This document shows, one piece after another, positions 8,752 through 17,781 of a DNA stretch of 64,000 bases. The stretch spans positions 1 to 64,000 of the forward strand of contig NZ_FOOH01000021.1 in the NCBI RefSeq assembly GCF_900113135.1. The letters run 5' to 3'. Position 1 is the first letter of the stretch; every line of letters starts with the position of its first letter. Source of the stretch: Salegentibacter agarivorans (lineage in GTDB: Bacteria > Bacteroidota > Bacteroidia > Flavobacteriales > Flavobacteriaceae). Position numbers and translations under genes: made by a program. Below the pieces are notes generated by a model. That model had not been told where the DNA came from. It saw nothing but the letters and a program-made list of their open reading frames with translations, and did not search any database.

Positions 8752-8825
8752 CACAATAGATTGCTACTGCGATTTTTGCGGAAATTATTTCAACATATAT
8801 TTAACTAAAATAGGCTCATAAACAA

Positions 8826-8850
8826 CAAACCCGCCGGAAAAGGCAGGTTG
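8826..8850. terminator. Hairpin downstream of the DUF3078 gene
   Basis: AACCCGCC and GGCAGGTT arms form an 8-bp stem with one G-U pair, flanked by T-rich tracts on both strands. It lies about 110 bases past the DUF3078 stop and upstream of hflX, so it probably separates the two minus-strand units. Confidence 0.55.
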
Positions 8851-8960
8851 TATTTTTAATTTTGTGGTGGTTTTGTCTTCACTTTCAACTCGTTTCAGTA
8901 TTTAAATAATCAAAATAACTACGGAAACAAGTTCAGCATAAATTATGGGTTTGTTATTGG

Positions 8961-9854
8961 TTAAAATCCATAATTAAACCCTAAACCAAAAACTTCTCTA
9001 ATTTGAAAACCTTTTACTGCATTGTCGTCGTAAATAGCCTGGAAAATAAGGTTTGTAGAAAGATAATCGTTAATCTTCATTTTCATGTTCATCGTATAAT
9101 CGATATCTACGTTTTGAGGATCTTCCAAATAGTTGGAGTAGAGGTTAATTAAATTCTCCATAGTTACATTCTCAATTATATCGAATTGCGCGTAACCCGA
9201 AACCGATGCACCAAGTTCAAAACGCATGGCTTTCCCTGCATCTACACCAAAATAATCACCATCTACATAATCTGGACCTGAAGTAAAATCTTTATCTACA
9301 AAGACCATTCTTCCCGTAGCCGGTGCAAGATTTATATAGAAATTTTCACTTTTTTTCCACATCATACCGGGACCAAATTGAAGGTAAGCGGGAGATAGAA
9401 AATTGGTATATTCACTTCGGGTTGTTTGGCCGCTTTCAGGGTCTTCGCCGAATTTATAGCCCTTTGTAATTTGCGTTCTAAAATTAAGAAAAAGCGAATA
9501 ATACCAGTTTGATTCCTGTACCTGCTTTCCCGCAATCGAATTAAATTCTAAGCGGTCACTTGTTTTCCTGGCAAATTCGTCACTTCGCTGTTTAGTCATC
9601 CCATAATCAAGGAGCAATTTATTATCCCAGGTAAAATCGTCTTTTAAATAATTAAAATCGTAATCAAAAAGAAGGTTTCCAGCAATATTGGAAGTTCCAC
9701 CGCCCGTCCACTCTTCATTAAAGGCTGACTGATTAAAAAGAATGGCTATGTTTCCTTCTTTTGTCCATCCTTGTTTTTGTTCTTTCTCTTCTTCCTGAGC
9801 CGATAAATTAAAAATCCCGCCACAAAGGGCGAGAGCAAATAATAATTTTTTCAT
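8961..9854 (-). CDS. DUF3078 outer-membrane beta-barrel protein
   Basis: A 297-residue protein with signal peptide MKKLLFALALCGGIFNLSAQ. The hallmark DUF3078 opening is present: GWTKEGNIAILFNQSAFN followed by WTGGGTSNIAGN. Alternating amphipathic strands end in the aromatic GLGFNYGF, consistent with a barrel of roughly 12 strands. The family is confined to Bacteroidota and has no assigned substrate. It stands alone between the suf operon end and hflX. Confidence 0.85.
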   Translation of the reverse strand: MKKLLFALALCGGIFNLSAQEEEKEQKQGWTKEGNIAILFNQSAFNEEWTGGGTSNIAGNLLFDYDFNYLKDDFTWDNKLLLDYGMTKQRSDEFARKTSDRLEFNSIAGKQVQESNWYYSLFLNFRTQITKGYKFGEDPESGQTTRSEYTNFLSPAYLQFGPGMMWKKSENFYINLAPATGRMVFVDKDFTSGPDYVDGDYFGVDAGKAMRFELGASVSGYAQFDIIENVTMENLINLYSNYLEDPQNVDIDYTMNMKMKINDYLSTNLIFQAIYDDNAVKGFQIREVFGLGFNYGF

Positions 9855-9955
9855 TTTGTTTATAATTTAGGATCCCTATCTGGATGTTTACCACTATTTT
9901 GTATTTACTTCCTGCGTTTTGCTAATTGTAGCAGTATACATCCAGAGGGTTCAAC

Positions 9956-10468
9956 TTAATTTTTTGGTTTTTTATACAATGGTACCGACGAGCAAGCCTC
10001 ACCATACATTAAACTTTTAACTACCGGTTGCAGTTTTTCTATTAAAAGTAAATAGGCATTTTTTGGAACCGGTTTGTGAGAGCAGCCTTTAACGATCACA
10101 GGTTTATCTGTAAGATTACTAACATCCATTTTATTAATAGCTTCGGTATAAAGTACGGTTTCCAAAGTTTCCAGGTCACCGGTGATTACTTTTTTTGCAT
10201 ATGGCTGTAAATAAGTAGCCAATAACATATATGCCCAGGCAGGGATTATTGCATCGCTGGAGCAGGTAAGGGCTATAAATTTATCCTGGTATTGACTCCA
10301 GTCGTGGTTTTTGGCCTGTTCTCTAAATTCTCCTTCCCGCAGCACGAAACCTTCCAGAAGCCAGTCTTTTACATCAAACAATACGCGTTCCCCCTCAGGA
10401 TAATAATCCTCCAGGTTAAAGGTAATAAGTTTACTGTTGGCTATTCGGTTTACTATTTCTTCGGCCAT
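9956..10468 (-). CDS. DUF2480 family protein, last gene of the suf cluster
   Basis: A 170-residue soluble protein matching the Bacteroidota DUF2480 family (NRIANSKLITFNLEDYYP at the N-terminus; ALTCSSDAIIPAWAYML; VVKGCSHKPVP). Conserved cysteines at CSS, GCSHK and EACSS could bind metal or act in sulfur/Fe-S chemistry. That is inference from its regular location beside suf genes. It lies 83 bp after the DUF59 gene on the same strand, so co-transcription is likely but less tight than for the other suf genes. Confidence 0.8.
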   Translation of the reverse strand: MAEEIVNRIANSKLITFNLEDYYPEGERVLFDVKDWLLEGFVLREGEFREQAKNHDWSQYQDKFIALTCSSDAIIPAWAYMLLATYLQPYAKKVITGDLETLETVLYTEAINKMDVSNLTDKPVIVKGCSHKPVPKNAYLLLIEKLQPVVKSLMYGEACSSVPLYKKPKN

Positions 10469-10551
10469 AAAATGGGTTAAGTGTTAATGGTTAAAATTTA
10501 ATAAACATTTAAAGTAAAAGTTTTTATTCCCCTTTGGGAGCCAAGGGACTT

Positions 10552-10875
10552 TTATAAAAGACCTAATTCCAGTTTTGCTTCCTCGCTAATAAGGTCCTGA
10601 TTCCACGGCGGATCGAAAGTAATTTCTACTTCTGCATCTTTTACCGTATCTATAGAAGCTACCCTCTCCTTTACTTCCTGCGGCAAACTCTCTGCTACAG
10701 GGCAGTTTGGTGTGGTTAAGGTCATTAATATTTTCACTTCGTGATCGGTATTTACCATTACGTCGTAAATAAGGCCTAATTCGTAAATATCTACCGGGAT
10801 TTCTGGATCATAAATAGTTTTTAAAACCTTTACGATCTTTTCTCCTAATTCCTGTGTGTCTATTTCCTGTTCCAT
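10552..10875 (-). CDS. DUF59/MIP18-type Fe-S assembly protein (SufT-like)
   Basis: A 107-residue single-domain DUF59 protein: IYDPEIPVDIYELGLIYDV, then MTLTTPNCPVAESLP with the conserved cysteine, and a terminal FDPPWNQDLISEEAKLELG. MIP18/SufT proteins help mature or transfer Fe-S clusters to apo-targets. The gap to sufE is one base, so translation is coupled within the suf operon. Length is normal for the family. Confidence 0.9.
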   Translation of the reverse strand: MEQEIDTQELGEKIVKVLKTIYDPEIPVDIYELGLIYDVMVNTDHEVKILMTLTTPNCPVAESLPQEVKERVASIDTVKDAEVEITFDPPWNQDLISEEAKLELGLL

Positions 10876-10876
10876 T

Positions 10877-11305
10877 TTAATTAAGTTGTGTTTGGTATGC
10901 TACAGCATACATTTTAAGTTGTTTGATCATACTCACCAAACCATTGGCGCGGGTAGGAGACAAGTGCTCTTTAAGGCCAATTTCATCAATAAATTTCGTG
11001 TCGGCTTCAATAATTGCTGAAGGATGATGATTGGAAAATGCCCTAATTAAAATGGCTACAATTCCCTTGGTAATAATCGCATCACTATCGGCCGTAAAAA
11101 CCAATTTCTCATCTTCAAGTTCAGCGTGAACCCACACTTTACTTTGACAACCTTTAATAAGGTTTTCGTCTATTTTATATTTTTCGTCTATAAGCGGAAG
11201 CGCTTTTCCAAGCTCTATCATATACTCATAACGCTGCATCCAGTCCTCGAACATTGCAAATTCGTCTACAATTTCTTGCTGTATTTCCTGTATCGTTTTA
11301 CTCAC
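10877..11305 (-). CDS. sufE: SufE sulfur acceptor
   Basis: A 142-residue SufE: the protein accepts persulfide sulfur from the SufS cysteine and passes it to SufB. The active-site cysteine is visible in LIKGCQSKVWV (about residue 53), preceded by KALPLIDEKYK and followed by the FSNHHPSAI and SPTRANGL family signatures. It overlaps the upstream META lipoprotein by 8 bases and is followed one base later by the DUF59 gene. Confidence 0.95.
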   Translation of the reverse strand: MSKTIQEIQQEIVDEFAMFEDWMQRYEYMIELGKALPLIDEKYKIDENLIKGCQSKVWVHAELEDEKLVFTADSDAIITKGIVAILIRAFSNHHPSAIIEADTKFIDEIGLKEHLSPTRANGLVSMIKQLKMYAVAYQTQLN

Positions 11306-11726
11306 TATCTTCTGTTTTTTGCAGGTTTAAAAGCTCCTGATTTTCTTTAGATAAAAATATTAAATCTTTATCGCTAATTCTAACATTTCTAATTTCGGGA
11401 ATTACTTCATTCATAATCTCTTCATATTCCATTTGCCCTTCGCAGTACATTTTGGTTCCCAACGGCGGATTGAATTTCACGATAGAATCCTGAATTTTAT
11501 AGGTGGCTACAAAATTGTTGCAACCGGTTTTTCCCGATAACCTTTTTTCTGTACCATTAAAATTTAAAATGAAACCTTCTGCAGAAATATCTTCTCCATC
11601 CATTTCTACTAAATTATAATCGCCACTTAGTGAATTCAGGTCTGCTGGATCTTCTGAAATTTTTTCTTCTGAATTTCCGCAGGAAATCATTAAAAATGCG
11701 CTGAATATAAATAAGATCTTTTTCAT
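11298..11726 (-). CDS. META/HslJ-like lipoprotein inside the suf operon
   Basis: A 142-residue protein with a lipoprotein signal (MKKILFIFSAFLMISCG, lipobox MISC). A META domain follows: LSGDYNLVEMDGE, SGKTGCNNFVATY and FNPPLGTKMYCEG, with the typical paired cysteines. META/HslJ domains occur in envelope stress and heat-shock lipoproteins. It sits between sufS (9 bases away) and sufE (8-base overlap), so it is co-expressed with Fe-S assembly although it is exported. No functional link is known to me. Confidence 0.8.
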   Translation of the reverse strand: MKKILFIFSAFLMISCGNSEEKISEDPADLNSLSGDYNLVEMDGEDISAEGFILNFNGTEKRLSGKTGCNNFVATYKIQDSIVKFNPPLGTKMYCEGQMEYEEIMNEVIPEIRNVRISDKDLIFLSKENQELLNLQKTEDSE

Positions 11727-11735
11727 TTAATATAT

Positions 11736-12974
11736 TTAGGAAAGCATTGATTTTGCTTTTATAACTGCATCAATAAACCGGTCTATTTCTTCTTTGGTAT
11801 TATAAAACGAAAAAGAAGCCCGAACAGTACCTGGAATTTTATAAAAATCCATAATAGGCTGTGCGCAATGGTGGCCGGTCCTTACCGCGACCCCCATTTT
11901 ATCTACGAGCGTCCCAATATCATACGGATGAAGCCCTTCAATATTAAAGGAAATAACTGCGGTCTTTTCTCTTGAAGTCCCGTAGAGTTTCATCCCTTCA
12001 ATTTCCTGAAGTTTTAAAGTAGCATAATCCAACAATTCTTCCTCGTAACGGGAAATTGCTTCAAAACCAATACTATTCATATAATCTATAGCTGCGCCAA
12101 AAGCAATGCCACCACAGATATTAGGCGTACCCGCTTCAAATTTATGAGGAAGACCGGCATAAGTTGTTTTTTCAAAGCTTACCGTAGCAATCATTTCGCC
12201 ACCACCCTGGTAGGGGGGGAGTTTATTCAGCCATTCTTCTTTGCCATATAAAACGCCAACACCTGTTGGGCCACACATTTTATGTGCAGAAACCACATAG
12301 AAATCCACATCTAATGCCTGTACATCTGCCTTAATATGCGGGGCAGCTTGCGCGCCATCTATTAAAACGGCTGCGCCTTTCTCGTGGGCTCTATCTATAA
12401 TCTTTTTAATAGGATTTATGGTTCCCAAAGCGTTTGAAACGTGGTTTAGGAAAACCATTTTTGTTTTTTCTGAAAGCAATTCTTCAAAAGATTCGTAAAT
12501 AAGTTCTCCCTGTTCGTTCATAGGAATAACTTTCAGTTTTGCACCAGTTTTTTCGCAAAGCATTTGCCAGGGCACAATATTGGAATGATGCTCTAATGCT
12601 GAAACCAGGATTTCATCGCCTTCTTTTAGAATAGATGAAAAACCACTTGCCACGAGGTTAATCCCGTGCGTAGTTCCTGATGTAAAAATGATCTCATGAG
12701 ATTTTCCAGCATTAAAATGTTGCTGAATTTTTTTCCTGGCACCTTCATATTTGTCGGTTGCTTCCTGAGACAGGCTGTGCACACCGCGGTGAATGTTGGC
12801 ATTGTAATTAGAATAATAATCTACAATAGCATACATTACCTGTTTCGGCGTTTGCGAAGTTGCTGCGTTGTCAAAATAAACCAGGGGGTAACCATTAACT
12901 TCCCTATTTAGGATAGGGAAGTCTTTTCTAATTTCGTCAACGTTAAATGCTATATTATTAGTAGCAATGCTCAT
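11736..12974 (-). CDS. sufS: SufS cysteine desulfurase
   Basis: SufS is a PLP enzyme that removes sulfur from L-cysteine as a persulfide for Fe-S assembly. The product is 412 residues. The N-terminal VYFDNAATSQTP signature is present, the PLP lysine is K232 in SAHKMCGPTG, and the catalytic cysteine is C370 in RTGHHCAQP, typical of the type II (SufS) class with its short loop. Length is normal. It lies 47 bp after sufD and 9 bp before the META lipoprotein gene. Confidence 0.97.
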   Translation of the reverse strand: MSIATNNIAFNVDEIRKDFPILNREVNGYPLVYFDNAATSQTPKQVMYAIVDYYSNYNANIHRGVHSLSQEATDKYEGARKKIQQHFNAGKSHEIIFTSGTTHGINLVASGFSSILKEGDEILVSALEHHSNIVPWQMLCEKTGAKLKVIPMNEQGELIYESFEELLSEKTKMVFLNHVSNALGTINPIKKIIDRAHEKGAAVLIDGAQAAPHIKADVQALDVDFYVVSAHKMCGPTGVGVLYGKEEWLNKLPPYQGGGEMIATVSFEKTTYAGLPHKFEAGTPNICGGIAFGAAIDYMNSIGFEAISRYEEELLDYATLKLQEIEGMKLYGTSREKTAVISFNIEGLHPYDIGTLVDKMGVAVRTGHHCAQPIMDFYKIPGTVRASFSFYNTKEEIDRFIDAVIKAKSMLS

Positions 12975-13021
12975 TTTTATATTTATTTGAGGATTCTATT
13001 AAAGCTACTTTTAATAGCGAT

Positions 13022-14338
13022 TTACAGGTTGAATCCTAATTCTACGCCCAATTTAAGGGCTATAAGTTTATTGATTCTCTTCTTAATCTCTGGAATTTTT
13101 ACACTTTCCAATACATTATTAGCAAATGCATACATTAAAAGTCCGCTGGCTTCTTTTCTTGGAATACCACGAGATTGAAGATAGAATAATGCTTCTTCGT
13201 CTAACTGTCCAATAGTACAACCGTGGCTACATTTTACATCGTCTGCAAAAATTTCCAGCTGAGGTTTTGAGTTTATGGTTGCTTTATCGTTTAATAAAAC
13301 ATTATTGTTAGACTGGTAAGCATTTGTTTTTTGCGCTTCTTTTTCAACCACTACTTTCCCGTTGAAAACACCAACCGATTTTTCATCAAAAATACCTTTG
13401 TAATCCTGGTGCGATTCACAATTTGGTTCTATGTGATGTACCAAAGTATTATGATCTACGTGTTGTTTTCCTTCAATAATGGTAACACCTTTCATAGTAG
13501 AATCTATGCGTTCCCCTCTTTGATAAAAATTAAGGTTGTTACGCGTTAATTTTCCGCCAAGAGAAAAAGTATGTACAGAGCAAAAACTTTCAGATTTCTG
13601 TTCTATGTAGGTATTATCAATTAAAGACGCCGAAAGTTTGTCGTTCTGAATCTTATAATAATCTACTATAGCACGTTTATCAGCAAAAATTTCGGTAACC
13701 GAATTAGTAAGCACCGGTTGATCTGTTAAACTTTGGTGACGCTCAATAATCTGGCAATGGGAATTTTCGTCTACCACAATTAAATTACGAGGCTGCACTA
13801 ATAAAGAAGATTCGTTTCCGGTAGAGAAATTAATGATCTGAATTGGTTTATCGGCCATCGTATTCTTGTGAATATGAATAAAAGCCCCTTCTTTGGTAAA
13901 AGCAGTATTCAACGAATTTAGTCCATTTTTTGGAGCAATTTTGTTGAAATAATTATCAATTACCGGTTTATAAAGATCTTTATTTAAAGCCGAAGACATT
14001 AAGCAAACATCAATCTTATCATGCGTAGTGCTAGATAAGTGTGATGAGTAAATACCATCTATAAACACTAAATCGTAAGTATCTATCTCGTGGATAAAAT
14101 ACTTTTTAATGTCTTTATATTCAAGCGTATTTTCCTGTTTTGGAAAAAGACTATAATCTTCCTTTAAAATTGATTTAAGGGAAGTATATTTATAATCTTC
14201 CTGCTTTCGGTTTGGGAAACCTATAGTTTCAAAATCCTTAATCGCCTGATTTCTTATTTTATGAAGATCATCGTTAGAACCTGTGTACTCTTCTTCAAAA
14301 GCCAGGAAAGATGATACTAATTTCTCTTTTAATTCCAT
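13022..14338 (-). CDS. sufD: SufD, Fe-S scaffold complex subunit
   Basis: A 438-residue SufD. It forms the SufBC2D scaffold, on which clusters are built with help from SufC ATPase activity. Visible signatures are FPNRKQEDYKYTSL near the N-terminus and the conserved C-terminal beta-helix segment FADDVKCSHGCTIGQLDEEALFYLQSRG (read in two parts, about residues 370-400), with its Cys/His residues. It is separated from sufC by about 94 bp that contain two small hairpins. Confidence 0.96.
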   Translation of the reverse strand: MELKEKLVSSFLAFEEEYTGSNDDLHKIRNQAIKDFETIGFPNRKQEDYKYTSLKSILKEDYSLFPKQENTLEYKDIKKYFIHEIDTYDLVFIDGIYSSHLSSTTHDKIDVCLMSSALNKDLYKPVIDNYFNKIAPKNGLNSLNTAFTKEGAFIHIHKNTMADKPIQIINFSTGNESSLLVQPRNLIVVDENSHCQIIERHQSLTDQPVLTNSVTEIFADKRAIVDYYKIQNDKLSASLIDNTYIEQKSESFCSVHTFSLGGKLTRNNLNFYQRGERIDSTMKGVTIIEGKQHVDHNTLVHHIEPNCESHQDYKGIFDEKSVGVFNGKVVVEKEAQKTNAYQSNNNVLLNDKATINSKPQLEIFADDVKCSHGCTIGQLDEEALFYLQSRGIPRKEASGLLMYAFANNVLESVKIPEIKKRINKLIALKLGVELGFNL

Positions 14339-14355
14339 GATAATGTATTTTGTCT

Positions 14356-14397
14356 TTCCCGCGTAAGCGGGAAACTTGACCAGTCTTCAAAAAGACT
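14356..14397. repeat. Two small intercistronic hairpins between sufC and sufD
   Basis: TTTCCCGC-GTAA-GCGGGAAA is a near-perfect inverted repeat, and AGTCTT-CAAA-AAGACT forms a second stem just beyond. Both lie in the sufC-sufD spacer, the only suf-internal gap with evident structure. They could modulate mRNA processing or reduce downstream expression. Confidence 0.6.
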
Positions 14398-14432
14398 AAA
14401 ATAGCTTTTCTTACTTTTTTCGAAATAAGTTA

Positions 14433-15185
14433 TTAAACCGCTTTTTCGGCTTTAACCCATTCGTAACCTCTTTCTTCCAGCTCGAGTGCAAGTTCTTTAC
14501 CGCCAGATTTCACTATTTTACCGTCTATCATTACGTGAACTACATCTGGTACAATATAGTTAAGCAAACGCTGGTAGTGAGTAATTAGCAAAACTGCGTT
14601 GTCTTTGCTTCTTAATTTGTTTACCCCGTCGGCAACAATTTTAAGGGCATCAATATCCAAACCTGAATCGGTTTCATCAAGAATAGCCAATTTTGGTTCT
14701 AACATTGCCATTTGGAAGATTTCATTTCTTTTCTTTTCTCCACCTGAAAACCCATCATTTAAAGATCTTGACAAAAATTTACGGTCAATTTCCAAACTTT
14801 CAGATTTCTCTCTAATCTTTTTCAGCATTTCATTTGCCGGCATATCTTCCAGTCCATTAGCTTTTCTATGAGCGTTAATGGCGGTTTTCATAAAATTGGT
14901 AACTGAAACTCCAGGAATTTCCACCGGATATTGAAAAGAAAGAAAGATACCTTTATGAGCTCTTTCTTCAGGATCCATTTCTGAAATCTCTGTGTTTTCA
15001 AAAATAATTTCTCCCTGGGTTTGTTCAAATTCCTCTTTTCCCGCAATTACCGAAGAAAGTGTACTTTTTCCTGAACCATTAGGTCCCATAATAGCGTGAA
15101 CTTCTCCGGGATTAATATCAAGATTAATTCCTTTTAAGATTTCTTTATCTTCTATACTTGCGTGTAAATTCTTTATTTGTAGCAT
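14433..15185 (-). CDS. sufC: SufC ATPase
   Basis: A 250-residue ABC-type ATPase of the Suf complex, cytosolic and not a transporter. Walker A is GPNGSGKST (residues 34-42), the signature loop is NDGFSGGEKKR, Walker B is LAILDETDSGLD, and the switch His lies in LITHYQRLL. Conserved SufC features include the HAIMGPNG start and the GYEWVK C-terminus. It sits between the interrupting lipoprotein gene and sufD. Confidence 0.97.
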   Translation of the reverse strand: MLQIKNLHASIEDKEILKGINLDINPGEVHAIMGPNGSGKSTLSSVIAGKEEFEQTQGEIIFENTEISEMDPEERAHKGIFLSFQYPVEIPGVSVTNFMKTAINAHRKANGLEDMPANEMLKKIREKSESLEIDRKFLSRSLNDGFSGGEKKRNEIFQMAMLEPKLAILDETDSGLDIDALKIVADGVNKLRSKDNAVLLITHYQRLLNYIVPDVVHVMIDGKIVKSGGKELALELEERGYEWVKAEKAV

Positions 15186-15227
15186 AAATTATCTGTATGC
15201 ATCCCGAATAAATTTGGGATTGGTTTA

Positions 15228-15617
15228 TTATTCTTCTTCCTGTTCTTCTAAAGCCTTCTCAGACTCCAGAATTTCTATAATTTCTCTTATTTCTATATTC
15301 TCATCCCAGCCTTCCTGTCTTGGGTTGGGCACAATTTTTCCTTTAACTTTTACTGGAACCATATCGAATTCTTCCTTCTGAAATGGTTGTACCTGCTCGG
15401 CGAGTACTTTAGACATCGAGTCTATAGTTACACCATAAACAAAATCGCTTCCTCTTAAAATTGCTGCATCGCCGGCATAAATAAATTCACCGGTTAGCGT
15501 TTGAATACTATCGGGAACTTTTTCTGCTTCAGGCTGGTTCATTAGATCCTGGCGGCCTTCGTCCTGACAGGAAAAAGCCGTAAAAGCAAGGCTAAGAATT
15601 AGTAAAAACTTCTTCAT
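15228..15617 (-). CDS. Lipoprotein of unknown function between sufB and sufC
   Basis: I take the ATG at 15617, giving MKKFLLILSLAFTAFSCQDEG with lipobox AFSC; the in-frame ATG at 15632 would only prepend five charged residues. The roughly 129-residue product has an OB-like central region (LTGEFIYAGDAAILRG, then VPVKVKGKIVPNP) and a Glu-rich tail (EEQEEE). This resembles the NlpE-type small OB domains of Bacteroidota lipoproteins. It lies 24 bp after sufB and 42 bp before sufC. No function is known. Confidence 0.75.
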   Translation of the reverse strand: MKKFLLILSLAFTAFSCQDEGRQDLMNQPEAEKVPDSIQTLTGEFIYAGDAAILRGSDFVYGVTIDSMSKVLAEQVQPFQKEEFDMVPVKVKGKIVPNPRQEGWDENIEIREIIEILESEKALEEQEEE

Positions 15618-15641
15618 TTCTTCAATCTTCATTCGCCCAAA

Positions 15642-17087
15642 TTATCCTACAGATCCTTCCAGAGAAATTTCTAATAGTTTTTGTGCTTCCACTGCAAACT
15701 CCATAGGTAGTTTGTTCAATACCTCTTTACTAAACCCGTTAACAATAAGAGCAATAGCTTTCTCGGTATCAATACCACGTTGGTTACAGTAGAAAATTTG
15801 GTCTTCTCCAATTTTACTTGTGGTGGCTTCGTGTTCTACCTGCCCGCTTTTGTTTTTAACTTCAATATATGGGAAGGTATGCGCGCCACATTTATTTCCC
15901 ATTAAGAGGGAATCACATTGTGAAAAGTTACGGGCATTTTCAGCTCTGCCGTTTATTTGCACGAGTCCGCGATAAGAGTTTTGCGACTGTCCCGCTGAAA
16001 TACCTTTAGAGATAATGGTACTCTTGGTATTTTTACCAAGGTGAACCATTTTTGTACCGGTATCTGCCTGCTGGTGGTTGTTGGTAACCGCGATTGAATA
16101 AAATTCACCAATAGAATTATCTCCTTTTAAAATACAGGATGGATATTTCCAGGTTACTGCAGATCCCGTTTCAACTTGCGTCCAGGAAATCTTAGCTCCT
16201 TTTTCACAAAGTCCACGTTTGGTTACGAAGTTATAAACTCCTCCTTTTCCTTCTTTACTTCCCGGGAACCAGTTCTGTACAGTACTGTACTTAATTTCGG
16301 CATCATCTAATGCTATAAGTTCTACAACCGCCGCGTGTAATTGATTTTCGTCACGGGTAGGTGCGGTACAACCTTCAAGATAACTAACATAACTTCCCGG
16401 TTCTGCAACTACAAGCGTACGCTCAAATTGCCCGGTACCAGCCTGGTTAATTCTAAAATACGTTGAAAGTTCCATTGGGCATCTAACGCCTTTTGGAATG
16501 TAGCAAAATGAACCATCACTAAATACTGCAGAATTTAATGCTGCGTAAAAGTTATCGGTTGTAGGTACTACTGAGCCTATGTATTTTTTAACAAGCTCAG
16601 GATGTTCCCTGATTGCTTCTGAAATTGAACAAAAAATAATTCCTTTTTCAGCTAGCGTCTTTTTAAATGTTGTGGTTACAGAAACAGAATCCATAACTAC
16701 ATCTACAGCAACACCGGCAAGTTTTTTCTGTTCGTCTACAGAAATTCCAAGCTTTTTAAAAGTATCCAACAATTCTGGATCTACTTCGTCTAAACTCTCG
16801 TATTTAGGTTTTTTATTAGGAGCCGAATAGTAAGAAATATTCTGAAAATTTGGCTTTTCGTAATGCACGTTAGCCCATTCAGGTTCTTTCATGGTTTTCC
16901 AATGGCGATATGCTTTTAGTCGCCATTCAGTCATCCATTCCGGTTCTTCTTTCTTTTTGGAGATCGCTCTAACAATATCTTCATTTAATCCCACAGGAAA
17001 TGTATCCGATTCAATGTCGGTATAAAACCCGTACTCATATTCTTTCGTTTCGAGCTCTTTTTTTAAATCATCTTCAGTATATGCCAT
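15642..17087 (-). CDS. sufB: SufB, Fe-S scaffold protein
   Basis: A 481-residue SufB, the main scaffold subunit where sulfur from SufE and iron meet. Typical signatures are [56 protein letters not shown] and the late [17 protein letters not shown] segment, which contains the cluster-region cysteine. Length is standard. It follows sufA by about 90 bp on the same strand and opens the scaffold-gene block. Confidence 0.98.
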   Translation of the reverse strand: MAYTEDDLKKELETKEYEYGFYTDIESDTFPVGLNEDIVRAISKKKEEPEWMTEWRLKAYRHWKTMKEPEWANVHYEKPNFQNISYYSAPNKKPKYESLDEVDPELLDTFKKLGISVDEQKKLAGVAVDVVMDSVSVTTTFKKTLAEKGIIFCSISEAIREHPELVKKYIGSVVPTTDNFYAALNSAVFSDGSFCYIPKGVRCPMELSTYFRINQAGTGQFERTLVVAEPGSYVSYLEGCTAPTRDENQLHAAVVELIALDDAEIKYSTVQNWFPGSKEGKGGVYNFVTKRGLCEKGAKISWTQVETGSAVTWKYPSCILKGDNSIGEFYSIAVTNNHQQADTGTKMVHLGKNTKSTIISKGISAGQSQNSYRGLVQINGRAENARNFSQCDSLLMGNKCGAHTFPYIEVKNKSGQVEHEATTSKIGEDQIFYCNQRGIDTEKAIALIVNGFSKEVLNKLPMEFAVEAQKLLEISLEGSVG

Positions 17088-17176
17088 CTCTTATTTATTC
17101 AAAAATATTTAAGGTTCAAAAGTTTAAAAATTTCGAGGTTTAATCTTTATTTTTAAATTCTGTTCCTTTTAATTAA

Positions 17177-17506
17177 TTACAGAGAAAAACTTTCTCCGCA
17201 TCCACAGGTTCTTTGGGCGTTAGGATTATTAAATACAAATCCCTTGCCGTTTAATCCGCCAGAAAATTCTAAAACAGTTCCTGCCAGGTATAATACGCTG
17301 CGTTTATCTACTACTATTTTTATATCGTTGTCTTCAAAAAGTTTGTCATCTTCGGCCTTGGATTTGTCAAAATTTAACTCATAAGACAAACCAGAGCAGC
17401 CTCCGCTTTTCACACCTACCCGAACAAAGTCTTTCATATTGTCAAAACCCTCTTCACTCATAAGTGTGGCAATCTTTTTTTTAGCGCTTTCGCTTACTTT
17501 TATCAT
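17177..17506 (-). CDS. sufA: A-type Fe-S carrier SufA/IscA
   Basis: A 109-residue HesB/IscA-family carrier with its three ligand cysteines visible: GVKSGGCSGLSYEL (first) and the C-terminal CGCGESFSL (second and third). It is the first gene of the suf operon and lies about 30 bp downstream of a TATATTTG -7 element. Length is normal. Confidence 0.95.
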   Translation of the reverse strand: MIKVSESAKKKIATLMSEEGFDNMKDFVRVGVKSGGCSGLSYELNFDKSKAEDDKLFEDNDIKIVVDKRSVLYLAGTVLEFSGGLNGKGFVFNNPNAQRTCGCGESFSL

Positions 17507-17536
17507 AGCTTAAAAAGATTAATTCTAAATTGGGTA

Positions 17537-17544
17537 CAAATATA
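17537..17544 (-). promoter_or_regulatory. Candidate -7 element of the suf operon (TATATTTG)
   Basis: Minus-strand TATATTTG matches TAnnTTTG exactly and would place the start of transcription about 25 nt before the sufA ATG. A TTG at the right distance is not evident. The rest of this divergent 275-bp spacer (17507-17781) shows no other convincing feature. Confidence 0.5.
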
Positions 17545-17781
17545 CTATAAAACAAGCGGTTTACCATAGCGCTGGTATATGTTTTAAGAATACATTGATA
17601 AGTCCTGCCAATTCTAATTTTTGAAAGGTCAATTGCTTTTAAATAACTGAAAATTAAAGCATTTAGTGTTTATTTTCAATTCTTTCTGAAATAAATAAAC
17701 CGTCGTTTTTTTAATCTATGCCTATCTTTATAATGGCAGTTGAATAATATTCAGTTATTTTGCAAATTAAAATAATTAGTT

